The notes: generated by a model not told the origin, from the letters alone. DNA of 64,000 nucleotides from Pseudomonas sp. GM41(2012) (GCF_000282315.2 NZ_AKJN02000006.1:992001-1056000), one strand, 5' to 3'. Counted from the stretch's first letter, positions 9,151-18,779 are shown. Program-made: numbers and translations.

Positions 9151-10787
9151 CCCGCTTCACCACTTTCTTGCTCGCACTGTTGATCTGCACTGCTCAGGCC
9201 CAAGCTGCGGGGCTGGTCGCCAGTGTGGATCGCAGTCGCCTGAACAGCGGCGAGACGATTGAACTGACCCTGGAATCCAACGACGTGACGCAGTTCGGCA
9301 AGCCTGACCTGACACCGCTGGAGCCGCTGTTCGACGTGCGCGGCACCCGTCAGGTCAACCAGTTGACCACCCTGAACGGCGACAATCGTGCGACCACCCG
9401 CTGGATCATCACCCTGCTGCCTCGGCAAAACGGCAGCGTGGTGATTCCGTCACTGCAACTGGGTGACGTGCAGAGCCAGCCGATCACCGTGCAAGTGGTC
9501 GAGACCGAAACCCAGGACAGCCCGACCCAACGGGACCCGGTGTTCATCGACGCCAGCCTCGATCAAAACAGCGTGTACGTACAAGCCCAGGCGATCCTGA
9601 CCTTGCGCATCTACCATTCGGTGTCGCTGTACGACGACAGCAGCCTGCCCCCTTTGCAAATCCCCGATGTGCGCATTGAGCAACTGGGCGAGGCGCGCAC
9701 CTACGAGAAAGACATCAATGGCCTGCGCCACGGCGTGATCGAGATGCGCTACGCGATCTACCCGCAACACAGCGGTGAGTTGATCATTCCGCCGCAGATA
9801 TTCAACGCCGCACTGGTGGACGCACAACCCGCCAAGGACGCCGCCGCGCAGGCACCGAAATCCGGCAAATTGATGCGGGTCAGCTCCGCCGAGATTCTGC
9901 TGACGGTCAAGGCCAAACCCATCACCTACCCGGCCGACGTGCCATGGCTGCCGGCCCGCAGCCTCAGCCTGAGCGAAAGCTGGAACCCGGAACCGGATCA
10001 TGCGCAGGTGGGTGATTCGTTGACCCGCAGCCTGACGGTGAAAGCTGAAGGCCTGGACAGTTCGCAATTGCCACCGCTGCCCGCCACCGACGTCAACGGC
10101 TTGCGGCGCTACCCGGATCAACCGGTGCTGGGCAACCAGAACAGCGAGCGAGGCCTGATCGGCAGTCGCGAAGACCGTGAAGCCCTGGTGCCAACGCGTG
10201 CCGGCGCAATCGAGTTGCCAGCGGTTGAAGTGATCTGGTGGAACACCTTCGAAGACCACCTGGATCACAGCAGCCTGCCGGCTCAAACCCTGCCAGTGGC
10301 GAACAATCCGAGCCTGATGGTCGACACCCCGGCCGGCATGCCTCAAGTCTTTTCCGCGGCTGACAACGAAGCCCTCTGGTGGTGGAAACTCAGCAGCCTG
10401 ATCCTGGCCTGCACCACCCTGCTGGGCTTCGGTCTCTGGTGGCGCGCCCGCTGGCAACCGGCGATCCTGCGCGCGGCGCAGACCGGTCCAAGCCCGCGCA
10501 CCGTGCTCGACGATCTCAAGCGCGCCTGTCAGGCCAACGATTCCCACGCCACCCGCCAGGCCCTCGACGCCTGGGCCCGACAACAACCGGAAACCCTGGC
10601 CGATATGGCGGCGCGGTTTGTGCCGTTGTCCGACGCCCTCGACGGCTTGAACGGCGCGCTCTACAGCGAAACCGGCCAGCATTGGCAAGGTGAAGACTTG
10701 TGGCGGGCGATCAAGGCGATTCCGATTGCCGAACGGGTTCAGGACCCGGTGGGCGACAGTGGCCTGCCACCGCTTTATCCGAAGTAA
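9147..10787 (+). CDS. BatD family envelope protein
   Basis: A 546-residue protein with a cleavable signal sequence (MTRFTTFLLALLICTAQAQA), a large periplasmic beta-rich region containing the BatD-type repeats (SVDRSRLNSGETIELTLESN; FIDASLDQNSVYVQAQAILT), and one C-terminal span (WWWKLSSLILACTTLLGFGL) with a short cytosolic tail. It is the last gene of the MoxR-Bat operon, overlapping the preceding gene by ATGA. BatD proteins probably scaffold the VWA partners in the periplasm. The gene has the usual length and no sign of damage. The next gene, vgrG, starts 137 bases later and belongs to an unrelated system. Confidence 0.88.
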   Translation: MTRFTTFLLALLICTAQAQAAGLVASVDRSRLNSGETIELTLESNDVTQFGKPDLTPLEPLFDVRGTRQVNQLTTLNGDNRATTRWIITLLPRQNGSVVIPSLQLGDVQSQPITVQVVETETQDSPTQRDPVFIDASLDQNSVYVQAQAILTLRIYHSVSLYDDSSLPPLQIPDVRIEQLGEARTYEKDINGLRHGVIEMRYAIYPQHSGELIIPPQIFNAALVDAQPAKDAAAQAPKSGKLMRVSSAEILLTVKAKPITYPADVPWLPARSLSLSESWNPEPDHAQVGDSLTRSLTVKAEGLDSSQLPPLPATDVNGLRRYPDQPVLGNQNSERGLIGSREDREALVPTRAGAIELPAVEVIWWNTFEDHLDHSSLPAQTLPVANNPSLMVDTPAGMPQVFSAADNEALWWWKLSSLILACTTLLGFGLWWRARWQPAILRAAQTGPSPRTVLDDLKRACQANDSHATRQALDAWARQQPETLADMAARFVPLSDALDGLNGALYSETGQHWQGEDLWRAIKAIPIAERVQDPVGDSGLPPLYPK

Positions 10788-10890
10788 CTGTCAGAAAAGG
10801 TCGCCATCCCAGCTGCGATTCTGCTTCACGGATATGTCCTACAAAGGATATCGATTCGTCTGACTGCGCCAATTGGTAGATCCACGCAAA

Positions 10891-10918
10891 GTCCCGTGTC
10901 TTCAACAGACACAGGGAC
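10891..10918 (+). promoter_or_regulatory. Hairpin sequestering the vgrG ribosome-binding site
   Basis: GTCCCGTGTCT (10891-10901) can pair with AGACACAGGGAC (10907-10918) across a 5-nt loop, giving 11 base pairs with a single bulged A. The AGGGA Shine-Dalgarno (10913-10917) lies in the 3' strand, so it is closed when the hairpin forms. The 3' strand also contains ACAGGGACAU, one base off the RsmA/RsmE consensus around GGA. The pairing is seen in the sequence; the regulatory meaning is inferred. Confidence 0.5.
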
Positions 10919-10924
10919 ATGTGG

Positions 10925-12925
10925 ATGCTCAGCGATGCCAAGCAGGTCGTTTTCAAACTCGACATTGAAGGTTTTCCCCACGATCTTCAGGTACTCGAAT
11001 TCCGCGCCAAGGAAAGGCTCAACCAACCCTACCAAGTCAAACTCGAACTGGTCAGCGAACGCCCCGACCTGGACCTCGAGTCTCTGCTGCATCGCCCGGC
11101 GTTTCTGCGCTTCGGTCCTGACGGCGCCGGCATTCACGGGCAGGTCTATCAAATCGCCCAAGGCGATTCCGGCAAACGCCTGACCCGCTATCAGATGACT
11201 CTGGTGCCCCGGCTCGCCTACCTCACCCACTGCCACAATCAGCGTATTTTTCAGCACCTGAGCGTGCCGCAGATCATTGAAAAAGTACTGAAAGACCAAG
11301 GAATGCAGGCCGATGGTTGGCGCTTCGAACTAAGCGCCGAGTACCGGCCTCGGCTCTATTGCGTGCAGTACGAGGCTGACCTGCATTTCCTGCAAAGGTT
11401 GTGCGAGGAAGAAGGTCTGCACTTTCATTTTGAGCACAGTCCCGACGGACATGTGCTGGTGTTCGGCGACGATCAAACCAGCTTTTCGCAACCCTCCCAG
11501 TCAACCGCGTACCGGCCAGGCAGCGGCATGGTCGCCGAAGCGCCGGTGATTGACCGTTTCAAACTGCGACTGGAAACCCGCCCGACCCACGTCAGCCGTC
11601 GTGATTACGACTTCGAGAAGCCGCGTCTGGAACTGGAAAGCGAGGCCAAAAACCCGCTGCTGCCGCACCTTGAGGATTATGGTTTCCCAGGTCAGTTCAC
11701 CCATCGTGAGCGCGGTAAACATTTGGCCAATCGGGCACTGGAACGCCACCGGGCCGATTACCGGCAAGCCGATGGACGTAGTGACGAAAGTGCGATGCGC
11801 AGCGGCCATTTTGTCGAGATGACGGAACACCCACGCGCTGACTGGAATGGCCTGTGGCTTCTGACTGAAGTCAAACATGTTGGCCTGCAACCCCAAGTGC
11901 TTGAGGAGTCGATCACCGATGCCAGTCCGCAGGACGGTTTCAGTCAGGGCTACCGTAACCACTTCGTCGCGACACCTTGGGACGTCCTGTTCAGGCCGGC
12001 CCTTGAACACGCCAAGCCGCGAATAACGGGCAACCAGCACGCCATCGTCACAGGCCCGCCCGGCGAAGAGATCTACTGCGACGAATACGGTCGGGTAAAG
12101 GTTCAACTGCCGTGGGACCGAGAGGGGCAGCACAACGAACAATCGAGCGGCTGGCTTCGGGTCGCTACCGGTTGGGCCCATGACCGTTATGGCAGCGTCC
12201 AGATCCCCCGGGTCGGCATGGAAGTGCTGGTGGGGTTCACTGATGGCGACCCTGACAAACCTTTTATCCTCAACTGTCTGCCAAACGCCTCAACTCCAGT
12301 CCCGCTCGATTTGCCTGTCGAGCACACCCGCAGCATTTTCCGCAGCCAGAGCAGCCCCGGTGGCGGCGGTTACAACGAGTTGCGCATCGAAGACAAAAAG
12401 GGCGCCGAGGAGATTGCCCTGCGTGCTCAGCGTGATTTCGTCCAGCTCGTCCTCAACGACGAACGCATTCAAGTCGACAACCAGCGAACCGTGATCATCG
12501 GTGGCATCGCCAGTCACGATCTGCGCAGTGAAGAACATCACCTGACCCACGGCAACCGTTTGACTGAACTCAAGCAGGACGATCACCTGTTGGTCCATGG
12601 CGATCAACATATCCGCGTTGCCAGCCAGCGACTCAGCGCCACGCAACAGATTCACCTGAGTGCCGGGCAACAAATCGTCATTGATGGCGGAACGCACCTG
12701 ACGATCAAGGCTGGCGGCCAGTGGTTGACGCTGGGGCCGGAAGGCATTTTCAGCAGCGTGCCGATTCTAGAGGGCGGTGCCCCGGCCGTGGGTATGCCAG
12801 CGGTGCCTCTGATGCCGGGTGCCTTGCCTCTGTTGAAAGTGACATTCGATGCGGTTCAGCAACGCCATGCGTTGATTTCAACCCGCGCCTCGCGATGCCT
12901 GATTTGTGAGGCCGCCCAAGCATGA
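10925..12925 (+). CDS. vgrG: Type VI secretion spike protein VgrG (TssI)
   Basis: VgrG trimers cap the Hcp tube of the T6SS and carry effectors to target cells. The product has the phage gpD/gp27-like N-terminal module (FPHDLQVLEFRAKERLNQPY) to about residue 350, the gp5-like OB fold (EIYCDEYGRVKVQLPWDREG; GMEVLVGFTDGDPDKPFILN), and a needle with repetitive beta-helix sequence, ending in a short CLICEAAQA tail with no effector domain. ATG at 10925 is preferred to ATG at 10919 because AGGGA (10913-10917) is 7 nt from the former but almost adjacent to the latter. No structural T6SS genes are nearby, so this is an orphan vgrG island fed by a machine encoded elsewhere. The DUF4123 gene overlaps its stop. 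Confidence 0.95.
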   Translation: MLSDAKQVVFKLDIEGFPHDLQVLEFRAKERLNQPYQVKLELVSERPDLDLESLLHRPAFLRFGPDGAGIHGQVYQIAQGDSGKRLTRYQMTLVPRLAYLTHCHNQRIFQHLSVPQIIEKVLKDQGMQADGWRFELSAEYRPRLYCVQYEADLHFLQRLCEEEGLHFHFEHSPDGHVLVFGDDQTSFSQPSQSTAYRPGSGMVAEAPVIDRFKLRLETRPTHVSRRDYDFEKPRLELESEAKNPLLPHLEDYGFPGQFTHRERGKHLANRALERHRADYRQADGRSDESAMRSGHFVEMTEHPRADWNGLWLLTEVKHVGLQPQVLEESITDASPQDGFSQGYRNHFVATPWDVLFRPALEHAKPRITGNQHAIVTGPPGEEIYCDEYGRVKVQLPWDREGQHNEQSSGWLRVATGWAHDRYGSVQIPRVGMEVLVGFTDGDPDKPFILNCLPNASTPVPLDLPVEHTRSIFRSQSSPGGGGYNELRIEDKKGAEEIALRAQRDFVQLVLNDERIQVDNQRTVIIGGIASHDLRSEEHHLTHGNRLTELKQDDHLLVHGDQHIRVASQRLSATQQIHLSAGQQIVIDGGTHLTIKAGGQWLTLGPEGIFSSVPILEGGAPAVGMPAVPLMPGALPLLKVTFDAVQQRHALISTRASRCLICEAAQA

Positions 12926-13788
12926 GCCTCTCGACCTCTCTGCCTGAAGACCTGCCATGGAGCGAGCAACAGGCTTTCCTGTTGCTGGACGGTGCGACCT
13001 TGAGCGATTTGCCGGAGCGCTTGAAACAACTCAGTCCGGGCGCAAGCACTGTTGCGCTGTATGACAGTGCGCCATTCACTGCACTGCAGGATATCTCGCC
13101 GCTGTTGGTGGCGATCGATCAACCTGACGAGCCGATCTTTCAGTTCTATCTGCAACAAGCGCATGAAGAGTGGGGCGTGCTGTTGTTCAGCCCCGAGCCT
13201 GCGCATGGCGTTGCTCAGCATTTGCGCAAACTGCTGACGGTTGAAATGCCAGAGGGCCTGCCGGTGATTTTGCGACTGGCCGATGCCGCCGTGGCGCGCG
13301 CCTTGTTCGGCAACGGCGATCAGCGTTTGTTTGGTCCACTGTCCTGTGCGGTAACGGCCGATAGCGTCGGCGCGAATTGGCATCGCCACCAACCCCGGTC
13401 GTCCGAGCGTCCTGACCTGCCGACGCCTTATCGCCTGAGCCCTGAACAAAATGCGGCGCTGGACCACGCTGACCGGCGCCGCGTACTGCTCGAACTCGAC
13501 GCTCATCTGCTCGCTCACTTTCCCGAACGTTATGGCGGTGAAACCGTGGCCCAGCGTTGGCCAATGCTCGAACAAGTGGAGGCCGAGGCCAGCACGCTGG
13601 GTTTGAGCAGCCAGTCCGAATTGTTTTATTACGCCAACGTCATGGCCCGGCTGGACGGATCTCCCCTAGGTCAGCATCCCGAGATCAATCGATTGCTGCA
13701 TAGCCCCTCCCTGCAACCCATCGGCGAGCGCATCGTACTGGCCGCTGACCTGGCCCGCCAATGGGCAAATGAAAGAGGTCGTCCATGA
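12922..13788 (+). CDS. DUF4123 T6SS effector adaptor/chaperone
   Basis: DUF4123 (Tap/TEC) proteins bind an effector and load it on the tip of the cognate VgrG. The 288-residue product shows the family pattern: N-terminal AFLLLDGATLSDLPERL, ALYDSAPFTALQDISPLLV, and the central RLADAAVARALF block, with no signal peptide or membrane span. Its start overlaps the vgrG stop and its own stop overlaps the effector start (both ATGA), so the three proteins are probably made in fixed proportion. This gene order is standard for adaptor-dependent cargo effectors. Confidence 0.92.
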   Translation: MSLSTSLPEDLPWSEQQAFLLLDGATLSDLPERLKQLSPGASTVALYDSAPFTALQDISPLLVAIDQPDEPIFQFYLQQAHEEWGVLLFSPEPAHGVAQHLRKLLTVEMPEGLPVILRLADAAVARALFGNGDQRLFGPLSCAVTADSVGANWHRHQPRSSERPDLPTPYRLSPEQNAALDHADRRRVLLELDAHLLAHFPERYGGETVAQRWPMLEQVEAEASTLGLSSQSELFYYANVMARLDGSPLGQHPEINRLLHSPSLQPIGERIVLAADLARQWANERGRP

Positions 13789-16700
13789 ACAAGCCACACT
13801 CTGCCGACCTCGCCGCAGCAGCGGCATCCAAATCCCCCATCGGCTCTCTGGGTGCCTGCCCTCTGCGGCAAACCCACGTGCAGTTGTTGCCCTTGCGTTA
13901 CGGGCTGGTGGAAAAGCCCCTCGATCCGAGTGCCGAACTGAAGCTGCCCTATGCCCTGACGACCCGCCCGCTGGGCATTCGCCTGCTGCGCGATGGCTGG
14001 TTGTACGTCATCGACAGCGTCACCGGCCACCTGCACGAATACCAAGTGCTCAACGGATTGATCAGCGCCTTGCTGCACAAGGGCGCCAAGGTTGCCGGCG
14101 ATCTGCGCACGCCCATCGAAGAACGCCCCGCACTGGTTTTTTCAAGACGCAGCACCCTGCATGTGACCTTCGCCGAAGTGCAGTGGACAGCGGCCAAATG
14201 CACGCAAGTGCTCGCCAGCCGAGCCGAGCGTAACCACTTCATGCAGGCCGTCGACCTCGGCCCGGTGCATTGCCAAACCGGCGGCGAACACCTGCTGACG
14301 GTCGCGCAAGGCAAACAGTGGCTGGCAGAGATTGCGACGGTTCCGGCCCGGCAGGCGTTAGCCGCCCAAGAGCGCACCGAGTTGGAAGCGGCGTCGCCAC
14401 CGGACGCCGATCTATTGCCGACGGTGCACGTCAGCGACGTCCCCGAGCACGAAACTGAACCCTATCTGTGGGAGCAGCCAGGGCGCTTTCGCGAGGCGCA
14501 CATCGGCGAGTTGCTCGGGCGGGTGCGCCCGGCTTATCAGGACGACACGCTGTTCCTCGTGGTGCCGGACGACCTCGGCGTATTGCGCGATCTGGCCGAG
14601 TATCAAGACACCGTGGTCGGCTGGGTCGACGACTGGAGCAACACCGATAACAACGAACGCGATTACTTGCTGGCGTGCTACATCGAATCCCTGAGCCGGC
14701 TCAGTCCGGCGGATATCGGCAACCTGGCCGACGCCAGCGACGACCCGGCGGTCAATGCGCTGCTCGTCGATCTGCAACAGTTGCCTGAACCAACGCGGGA
14801 ACACACGCGCAAAGCCTTGCTGGATTACCTGAACAAGGGCGGCAAGGTCGAGCCTGTCGACGTACCAGCCCCCCCGGAGCTGGTGCAGCTGCGCAAGGAA
14901 GCCCAAGCCGAAGTCCAAGAGATGCTCAAGTATCAGGGGGGTACTCCAGACATCACTGCACACAAGCGCGCCATTGAAGACGCGGACCGCAGTTACTACA
15001 CCCGCCAGCACTTTGCGATGGCCCCCACCGACTTCGTTGAGCAGCACCTCAACACCCTGATCAAGCTCGGCAAGGAGCAAAACAAACGCATTGAGGACGT
15101 GATCGAGGGCTCCGGTTTCACGGGCAAACGCGGGATCAACGATTTCATCGACCGCCCTGCCATGGACGACACGTTGTTTCAGCACCGCGCAGACCTCGGG
15201 CGCTGGAACCGCTTGCTCGAACGCATCACCGCTGACCGTACGATGCTGGTATGTGCCGGGCGTTACCATCGCTCGGCCTGGTACTACGACGCGCACGAGC
15301 CGCAGCAATTGGCCGAGGTCTTCGCTGCCGAATATGCCTGCGTCAAAGACATCTGCCGCAGCGACCACGCCAGCGAAAAAATGCTGGGCTATCTGGAGCA
15401 ACACCCGGAGTTGACGCGGTCCCCGTTCTATACCTTGCCGCTGCGCGTCAGGCCTGAGCTGCTGGTGCAATACAGCCTGTTGTCCAATGCGGGTGTCGGC
15501 CTTTTAAGCAAGCTGCCCCATTGGTTGGAAGCCCTGCGAAAAATCGAACAACCGCACCTGCCAGCCCTCGACGATTTGCCCGAACACACCCGCGCCATGG
15601 CCGACGCGGTGCAACACAGCTACAGTCCAGCGTTGAACCTGGGCCTGAGCCGCGCGCTGGAAGGCTTCGATCTGGCGGGTGGGAAAGTCCCCGACCTCGA
15701 CGAACTGTTCCGCCATCTGCCCAAAGCGCTGCCGGCACGGATCCTCGACGCGGCAAAAACCACCGGGGTGACCTTCACCGTCGCCACTCCGGCGGAACAC
15801 GCGGCGCTGCAAACCGACATCAAGGACGTGCTCAGGGAGCGCGCTTACCAAAAGAGTTTGACCAGTGAGCGCAACCGGCTTACCCACAACAAAAACCTGC
15901 CGGGACACAAAAGTCCGCGTGCGGTTGAGTTGCAGACCGAGATCGTTCGCGTGCGTGCACAGCTGACGCAACTTGAAGGCCGACTGGCGGGCGCGCTGAG
16001 CCCGATTGCTGAACTGCCGGATCAGTCGGTGCGCACCTACGGAGCCACTCCGGCTCGGGCGGGGGTGACCGTGGTGTTTCCACCGGCGCAGCAGCAGGAA
16101 GTGAGGAGTTTGCTGAAGAACATTCGGCTGGGGATTCAGAGCGTGCCGAAGGCAGACTTGATCAAGAGCGAAGGGCTTGGGTTGTTGGTGTTTTTGGCGC
16201 AGGCGGTGAATTTGGTGGTGGTTTATCGAGAGATGATGAGCCAGACCAAGGACGAAAAGAAACGGGCCGTTTTTTTTGCGGCGCTCACTTCAACCGGTGC
16301 GGCTGGATTCGCTGCCGCTCAAAGCTTGGCAGACACTGCGCTGAAGGCACGCAGCAAAAAGCTGGTCGCGGCACTTCAATCTCACGCCTTGGAGAATGTG
16401 CATGTGCAGATGGGGAAGATTCATGTTGGTCTGGGTCTTTTTACCTACGGTTTTGGTCTCTTTTCTTCAAGGTCCAGCCTATCTACACAACACCAGAATT
16501 GGCAACAGGCGACGCGTAGCGGCAACCGCTCAGCGCAGAGTAGTGCAGCGCTTGCCACACTGGGTGCTGCGGGCATGACGGCCGTCAATGCCTTTGGCCT
16601 TGGTCACACAATACACGCGGGGGCCACTGTATTGATCGCCAAAAGCACTGCTGCAAGAACAGCCGCCTGGGCCGCCGCCGGCACACGCCTTTCAGCAGTC

Positions 16701-17417
16701 TTTTTCCGGGTCAACCTGGCTGGCTTCTTGTTTACCGTACTGGAACTGGGCGGCACCTGGCTGTTCAACCGCTACAACATCAGCGCCCATGACAAATGGC
16801 TGAAAACCACACCATGGAGCCTGGACAATGATGAACGCGGTAACTACACCCTGGATCAGTACCAACGTTACCTCGGCGAATTGCTTCATGCCCCTTCGGC
16901 ACAACTTGGCTTGAACAAACATGACTCATTGCTGAAGAACCTGTTTTTGCGCGCCAAACCCAGTGATATTCATCTGACGCTGCCGAGGATGAAACTGAGC
17001 GACTTCCAGCCCCCCTTGAGCGGTAAACCATCGCACCGCCTGGGTATCGGCGCCCATCGGCTTTTCCGCCCAATCGACAGCCGCGGTACCGCCCGTGAAC
17101 GCAAGGATGTGATCAGCGATGAAGTGACGGACAGCCTGCAGGTCGTGCAAGCAGACCCGCTGATTGTGTGCCTGCAATATCCGCTGAATCGTAATGCTCC
17201 GATGGCGCCTGTGGTCGAGACACTGGAACTGGGGGTGTGCGTGCAAACGTTGAACGCCAAAGGCGAGTGGATCTCTCGCACCCACGTCATTCACTTAAAC
17301 CCTAGGGGCGAAGGCCATTTCCCTTCGCTGCCGCCTAAATCAGTCACCGAGCATCCGCCGCTGTTACTGGTTGAAACCCATTTGCTGGAGCCGGTCGACC
17401 ATGCCCAAAAACCTTGA
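13785..17417 (+). CDS. VasX-like pore-forming T6SS effector
   Basis: A 1,210-residue cargo toxin. The N-terminus carries the VasX-type region (GACPLRQTHVQLLPLRYGLV, residues 24-43), used for adaptor/VgrG loading. The middle is soluble and helical. Between about residues 795 and 995 lie five hydrophobic segments (for example GLGLLVFLAQAVNLVVV, AAGMTAVNAFGLGHTIHAGA, LSAVFFRVNLAGFLFTVLEL), as in the colicin-like pore formers that permeabilise target inner membranes. A roughly 200-residue C-terminal domain follows. It overlaps the DUF4123 stop, and its last 17 bases overlap the immunity start. Parts of its 3' end recur downstream as orphan fragments. The membrane-depolarising role is inferred from VasX. 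Confidence 0.88.
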   Translation: MNKPHSADLAAAAASKSPIGSLGACPLRQTHVQLLPLRYGLVEKPLDPSAELKLPYALTTRPLGIRLLRDGWLYVIDSVTGHLHEYQVLNGLISALLHKGAKVAGDLRTPIEERPALVFSRRSTLHVTFAEVQWTAAKCTQVLASRAERNHFMQAVDLGPVHCQTGGEHLLTVAQGKQWLAEIATVPARQALAAQERTELEAASPPDADLLPTVHVSDVPEHETEPYLWEQPGRFREAHIGELLGRVRPAYQDDTLFLVVPDDLGVLRDLAEYQDTVVGWVDDWSNTDNNERDYLLACYIESLSRLSPADIGNLADASDDPAVNALLVDLQQLPEPTREHTRKALLDYLNKGGKVEPVDVPAPPELVQLRKEAQAEVQEMLKYQGGTPDITAHKRAIEDADRSYYTRQHFAMAPTDFVEQHLNTLIKLGKEQNKRIEDVIEGSGFTGKRGINDFIDRPAMDDTLFQHRADLGRWNRLLERITADRTMLVCAGRYHRSAWYYDAHEPQQLAEVFAAEYACVKDICRSDHASEKMLGYLEQHPELTRSPFYTLPLRVRPELLVQYSLLSNAGVGLLSKLPHWLEALRKIEQPHLPALDDLPEHTRAMADAVQHSYSPALNLGLSRALEGFDLAGGKVPDLDELFRHLPKALPARILDAAKTTGVTFTVATPAEHAALQTDIKDVLRERAYQKSLTSERNRLTHNKNLPGHKSPRAVELQTEIVRVRAQLTQLEGRLAGALSPIAELPDQSVRTYGATPARAGVTVVFPPAQQQEVRSLLKNIRLGIQSVPKADLIKSEGLGLLVFLAQAVNLVVVYREMMSQTKDEKKRAVFFAALTSTGAAGFAAAQSLADTALKARSKKLVAALQSHALENVHVQMGKIHVGLGLFTYGFGLFSSRSSLSTQHQNWQQATRSGNRSAQSSAALATLGAAGMTAVNAFGLGHTIHAGATVLIAKSTAARTAAWAAAGTRLSAVFFRVNLAGFLFTVLELGGTWLFNRYNISAHDKWLKTTPWSLDNDERGNYTLDQYQRYLGELLHAPSAQLGLNKHDSLLKNLFLRAKPSDIHLTLPRMKLSDFQPPLSGKPSHRLGIGAHRLFRPIDSRGTARERKDVISDEVTDSLQVVQADPLIVCLQYPLNRNAPMAPVVETLELGVCVQTLNAKGEWISRTHVIHLNPRGEGHFPSLPPKSVTEHPPLLLVETHLLEPVDHAQKP

Positions 17418-18531
17418 TAGCCCCGTGCCGACACCGCACCTTGAGCAATCGCGCAAAGCCGGAGATGTCGAGCCCTTTCCAAGCGGGAGGATCACCTATC
17501 TCGCACCGTTGCCGCTTCCGACACCGTTGCCACCTCATGGCCCTCATATAGGGGAGTTAAATGAGGTGTACATGGACTTCGGGTTGGGATCACCTCAAGT
17601 GTTTATGTGGCAGATGACACTGGGTGGACCATTCTGCATCACCTTCTCAGTGATATTTCTGTTCCCGCTATTTACTGGGTTTTTAGGGATTATTTTTGGC
17701 TACGGCTGGGAAGATATATGGGACTCAATGATCGGCATGTTTGATGAAGGTCGTGGAAATGCCCTCTTAGTCAGCCCCTTAATACTGCTCATCTGCCTTG
17801 GCGTCTGGCTCCACAACCACAACAAACGCGCCGAAATCATCCCCACCCGCTTCAACCGTCAACGTCGTGAAGTCTGCTTCATGCCCGAAGACGCCACCGA
17901 ACCGGTCTTCGTCCCCTGGGAGTCCCTTTCGGCCTGGGTCATCGAAGCCCAAAGCGCCACCCAGTACGGCATCCGTCGCCAATACGGCATGGGCATCGGT
18001 TTCCAGCATGGCGAGATCCTGACCAGTGTCGAATTCCCCTGCACCGGCCTGCCCATCGCCATCAGCCATTGGGAAGCGATTCGCGGCTACATGGAATACG
18101 AAGTCAACGACCTCAAATCCATCCAGGACCCGCTAGACCTGCAAGGCCCAGACGACCCACCCCACGAAGGCTTGCACACTTTTCACAACGCCCGAGCGCG
18201 CATGCACCAGCAAATCCGCGACGGTTCACGCAATCGGCTCTCGGGATTTTTCTGGTACCTGTACCACGTCATGACGCTGTGGACGATTCCCAACTACCTG
18301 ACCGAATGGGAAATCCGGCGCATCAAAGCCATGGGCCAACACACGTTGCCCGAGGCGATGCGCCAGTGGTCCGAGCCGTTGCCAAAGGAGCAATGGGCCA
18401 AACCGAGCGAAGAACTGCTGCGCATGAGCGCACAGGTCCACGCCCTGCACAAACGCCAGCCGCGCCGGCCGATTACCGAGATTTTCGCCGAGGTGTATCG
18501 GATCGACAGCACGGGCAAACGACGTGCATGA
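17401..18531 (+). CDS. DUF6708-like membrane immunity protein 1 for the VasX-like effector
   Basis: A 376-residue protein with two membrane spans (about residues 77-100 and 121-137) joined by a short loop, and a long cytosolic C-terminal domain (NNHNKRAEIIPTRFNRQRRE onward) with the look of DUF6708. It starts inside the effector gene (17 bases shared, different frame), which ties its synthesis to the toxin; this placement and its membrane topology mark it as the immunity factor that blocks the pore. ATG at 17401 is chosen over an in-frame start ten codons upstream because GGAG lies about 10 nt before it and the second copy begins at the same point. It is almost identical outside residues 79-136 to the paralogue at 18763. 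Confidence 0.82.
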   Translation: MPKNLDSPVPTPHLEQSRKAGDVEPFPSGRITYLAPLPLPTPLPPHGPHIGELNEVYMDFGLGSPQVFMWQMTLGGPFCITFSVIFLFPLFTGFLGIIFGYGWEDIWDSMIGMFDEGRGNALLVSPLILLICLGVWLHNHNKRAEIIPTRFNRQRREVCFMPEDATEPVFVPWESLSAWVIEAQSATQYGIRRQYGMGIGFQHGEILTSVEFPCTGLPIAISHWEAIRGYMEYEVNDLKSIQDPLDLQGPDDPPHEGLHTFHNARARMHQQIRDGSRNRLSGFFWYLYHVMTLWTIPNYLTEWEIRRIKAMGQHTLPEAMRQWSEPLPKEQWAKPSEELLRMSAQVHALHKRQPRRPITEIFAEVYRIDSTGKRRA

Positions 18532-18570
18532 AGTGTTCTGGCGGGACGAACCGCATCGCTCACACAGCCG

Positions 18571-18597
18571 TCATCGCGGGCAAGCCTTGCTCCTACA
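18571..18597. repeat. Single REP element at the junction of the immunity duplication
   Basis: CATCGCGGGCAAGCCTTGCTCCTACA is one arm of the same REP type that forms a full doublet at 55919-56016. It sits between the stop of immunity gene 1 and the orphan effector tail, exactly at the duplication junction. Confidence 0.8.
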
Positions 18598-18601
18598 AAT
18601 C

Positions 18602-18779
18602 GGGCCAGACCTTGGCGCGCAACCGCGAGTGGATCTCTCGCACCCACGTCATTCATCTCAATCCTCGGGGCGAAGGCCATTTTCCTTCGCTTCCGCCAAA
18701 ATCAGTCGCCGAGCATCCGCCGCTGTTACTGGTTGAAACCCATTTGCTGGAGCCGGTCGACCATGCCCAAAAACCTTGA
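18602..18779 (+). pseudogene. Orphan 3' tail of a VasX-like effector gene
   Basis: This reads QTLARNREWISRTHVIHLNP... and continues nearly identically to the last ~55 residues of the complete effector at 13785-17417, ending in the same PVDHAQKP and stop. There is no start codon, VasX region or pore segment. The next immunity gene begins inside it exactly as at the first copy. This is what remains when an effector body is lost but its immunity gene is kept. The tail may still be read as part of the upstream transcript and could serve as a recombination site for a new effector C-terminus. Confidence 0.85.

Noticed and set aside
10925..17417. Island considered as part of a prophage (VgrG-like spike)
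   Set aside because: DUF4123, VasX-like effector and immunity genes follow; no phage structural, lysis or integrase genes are present.
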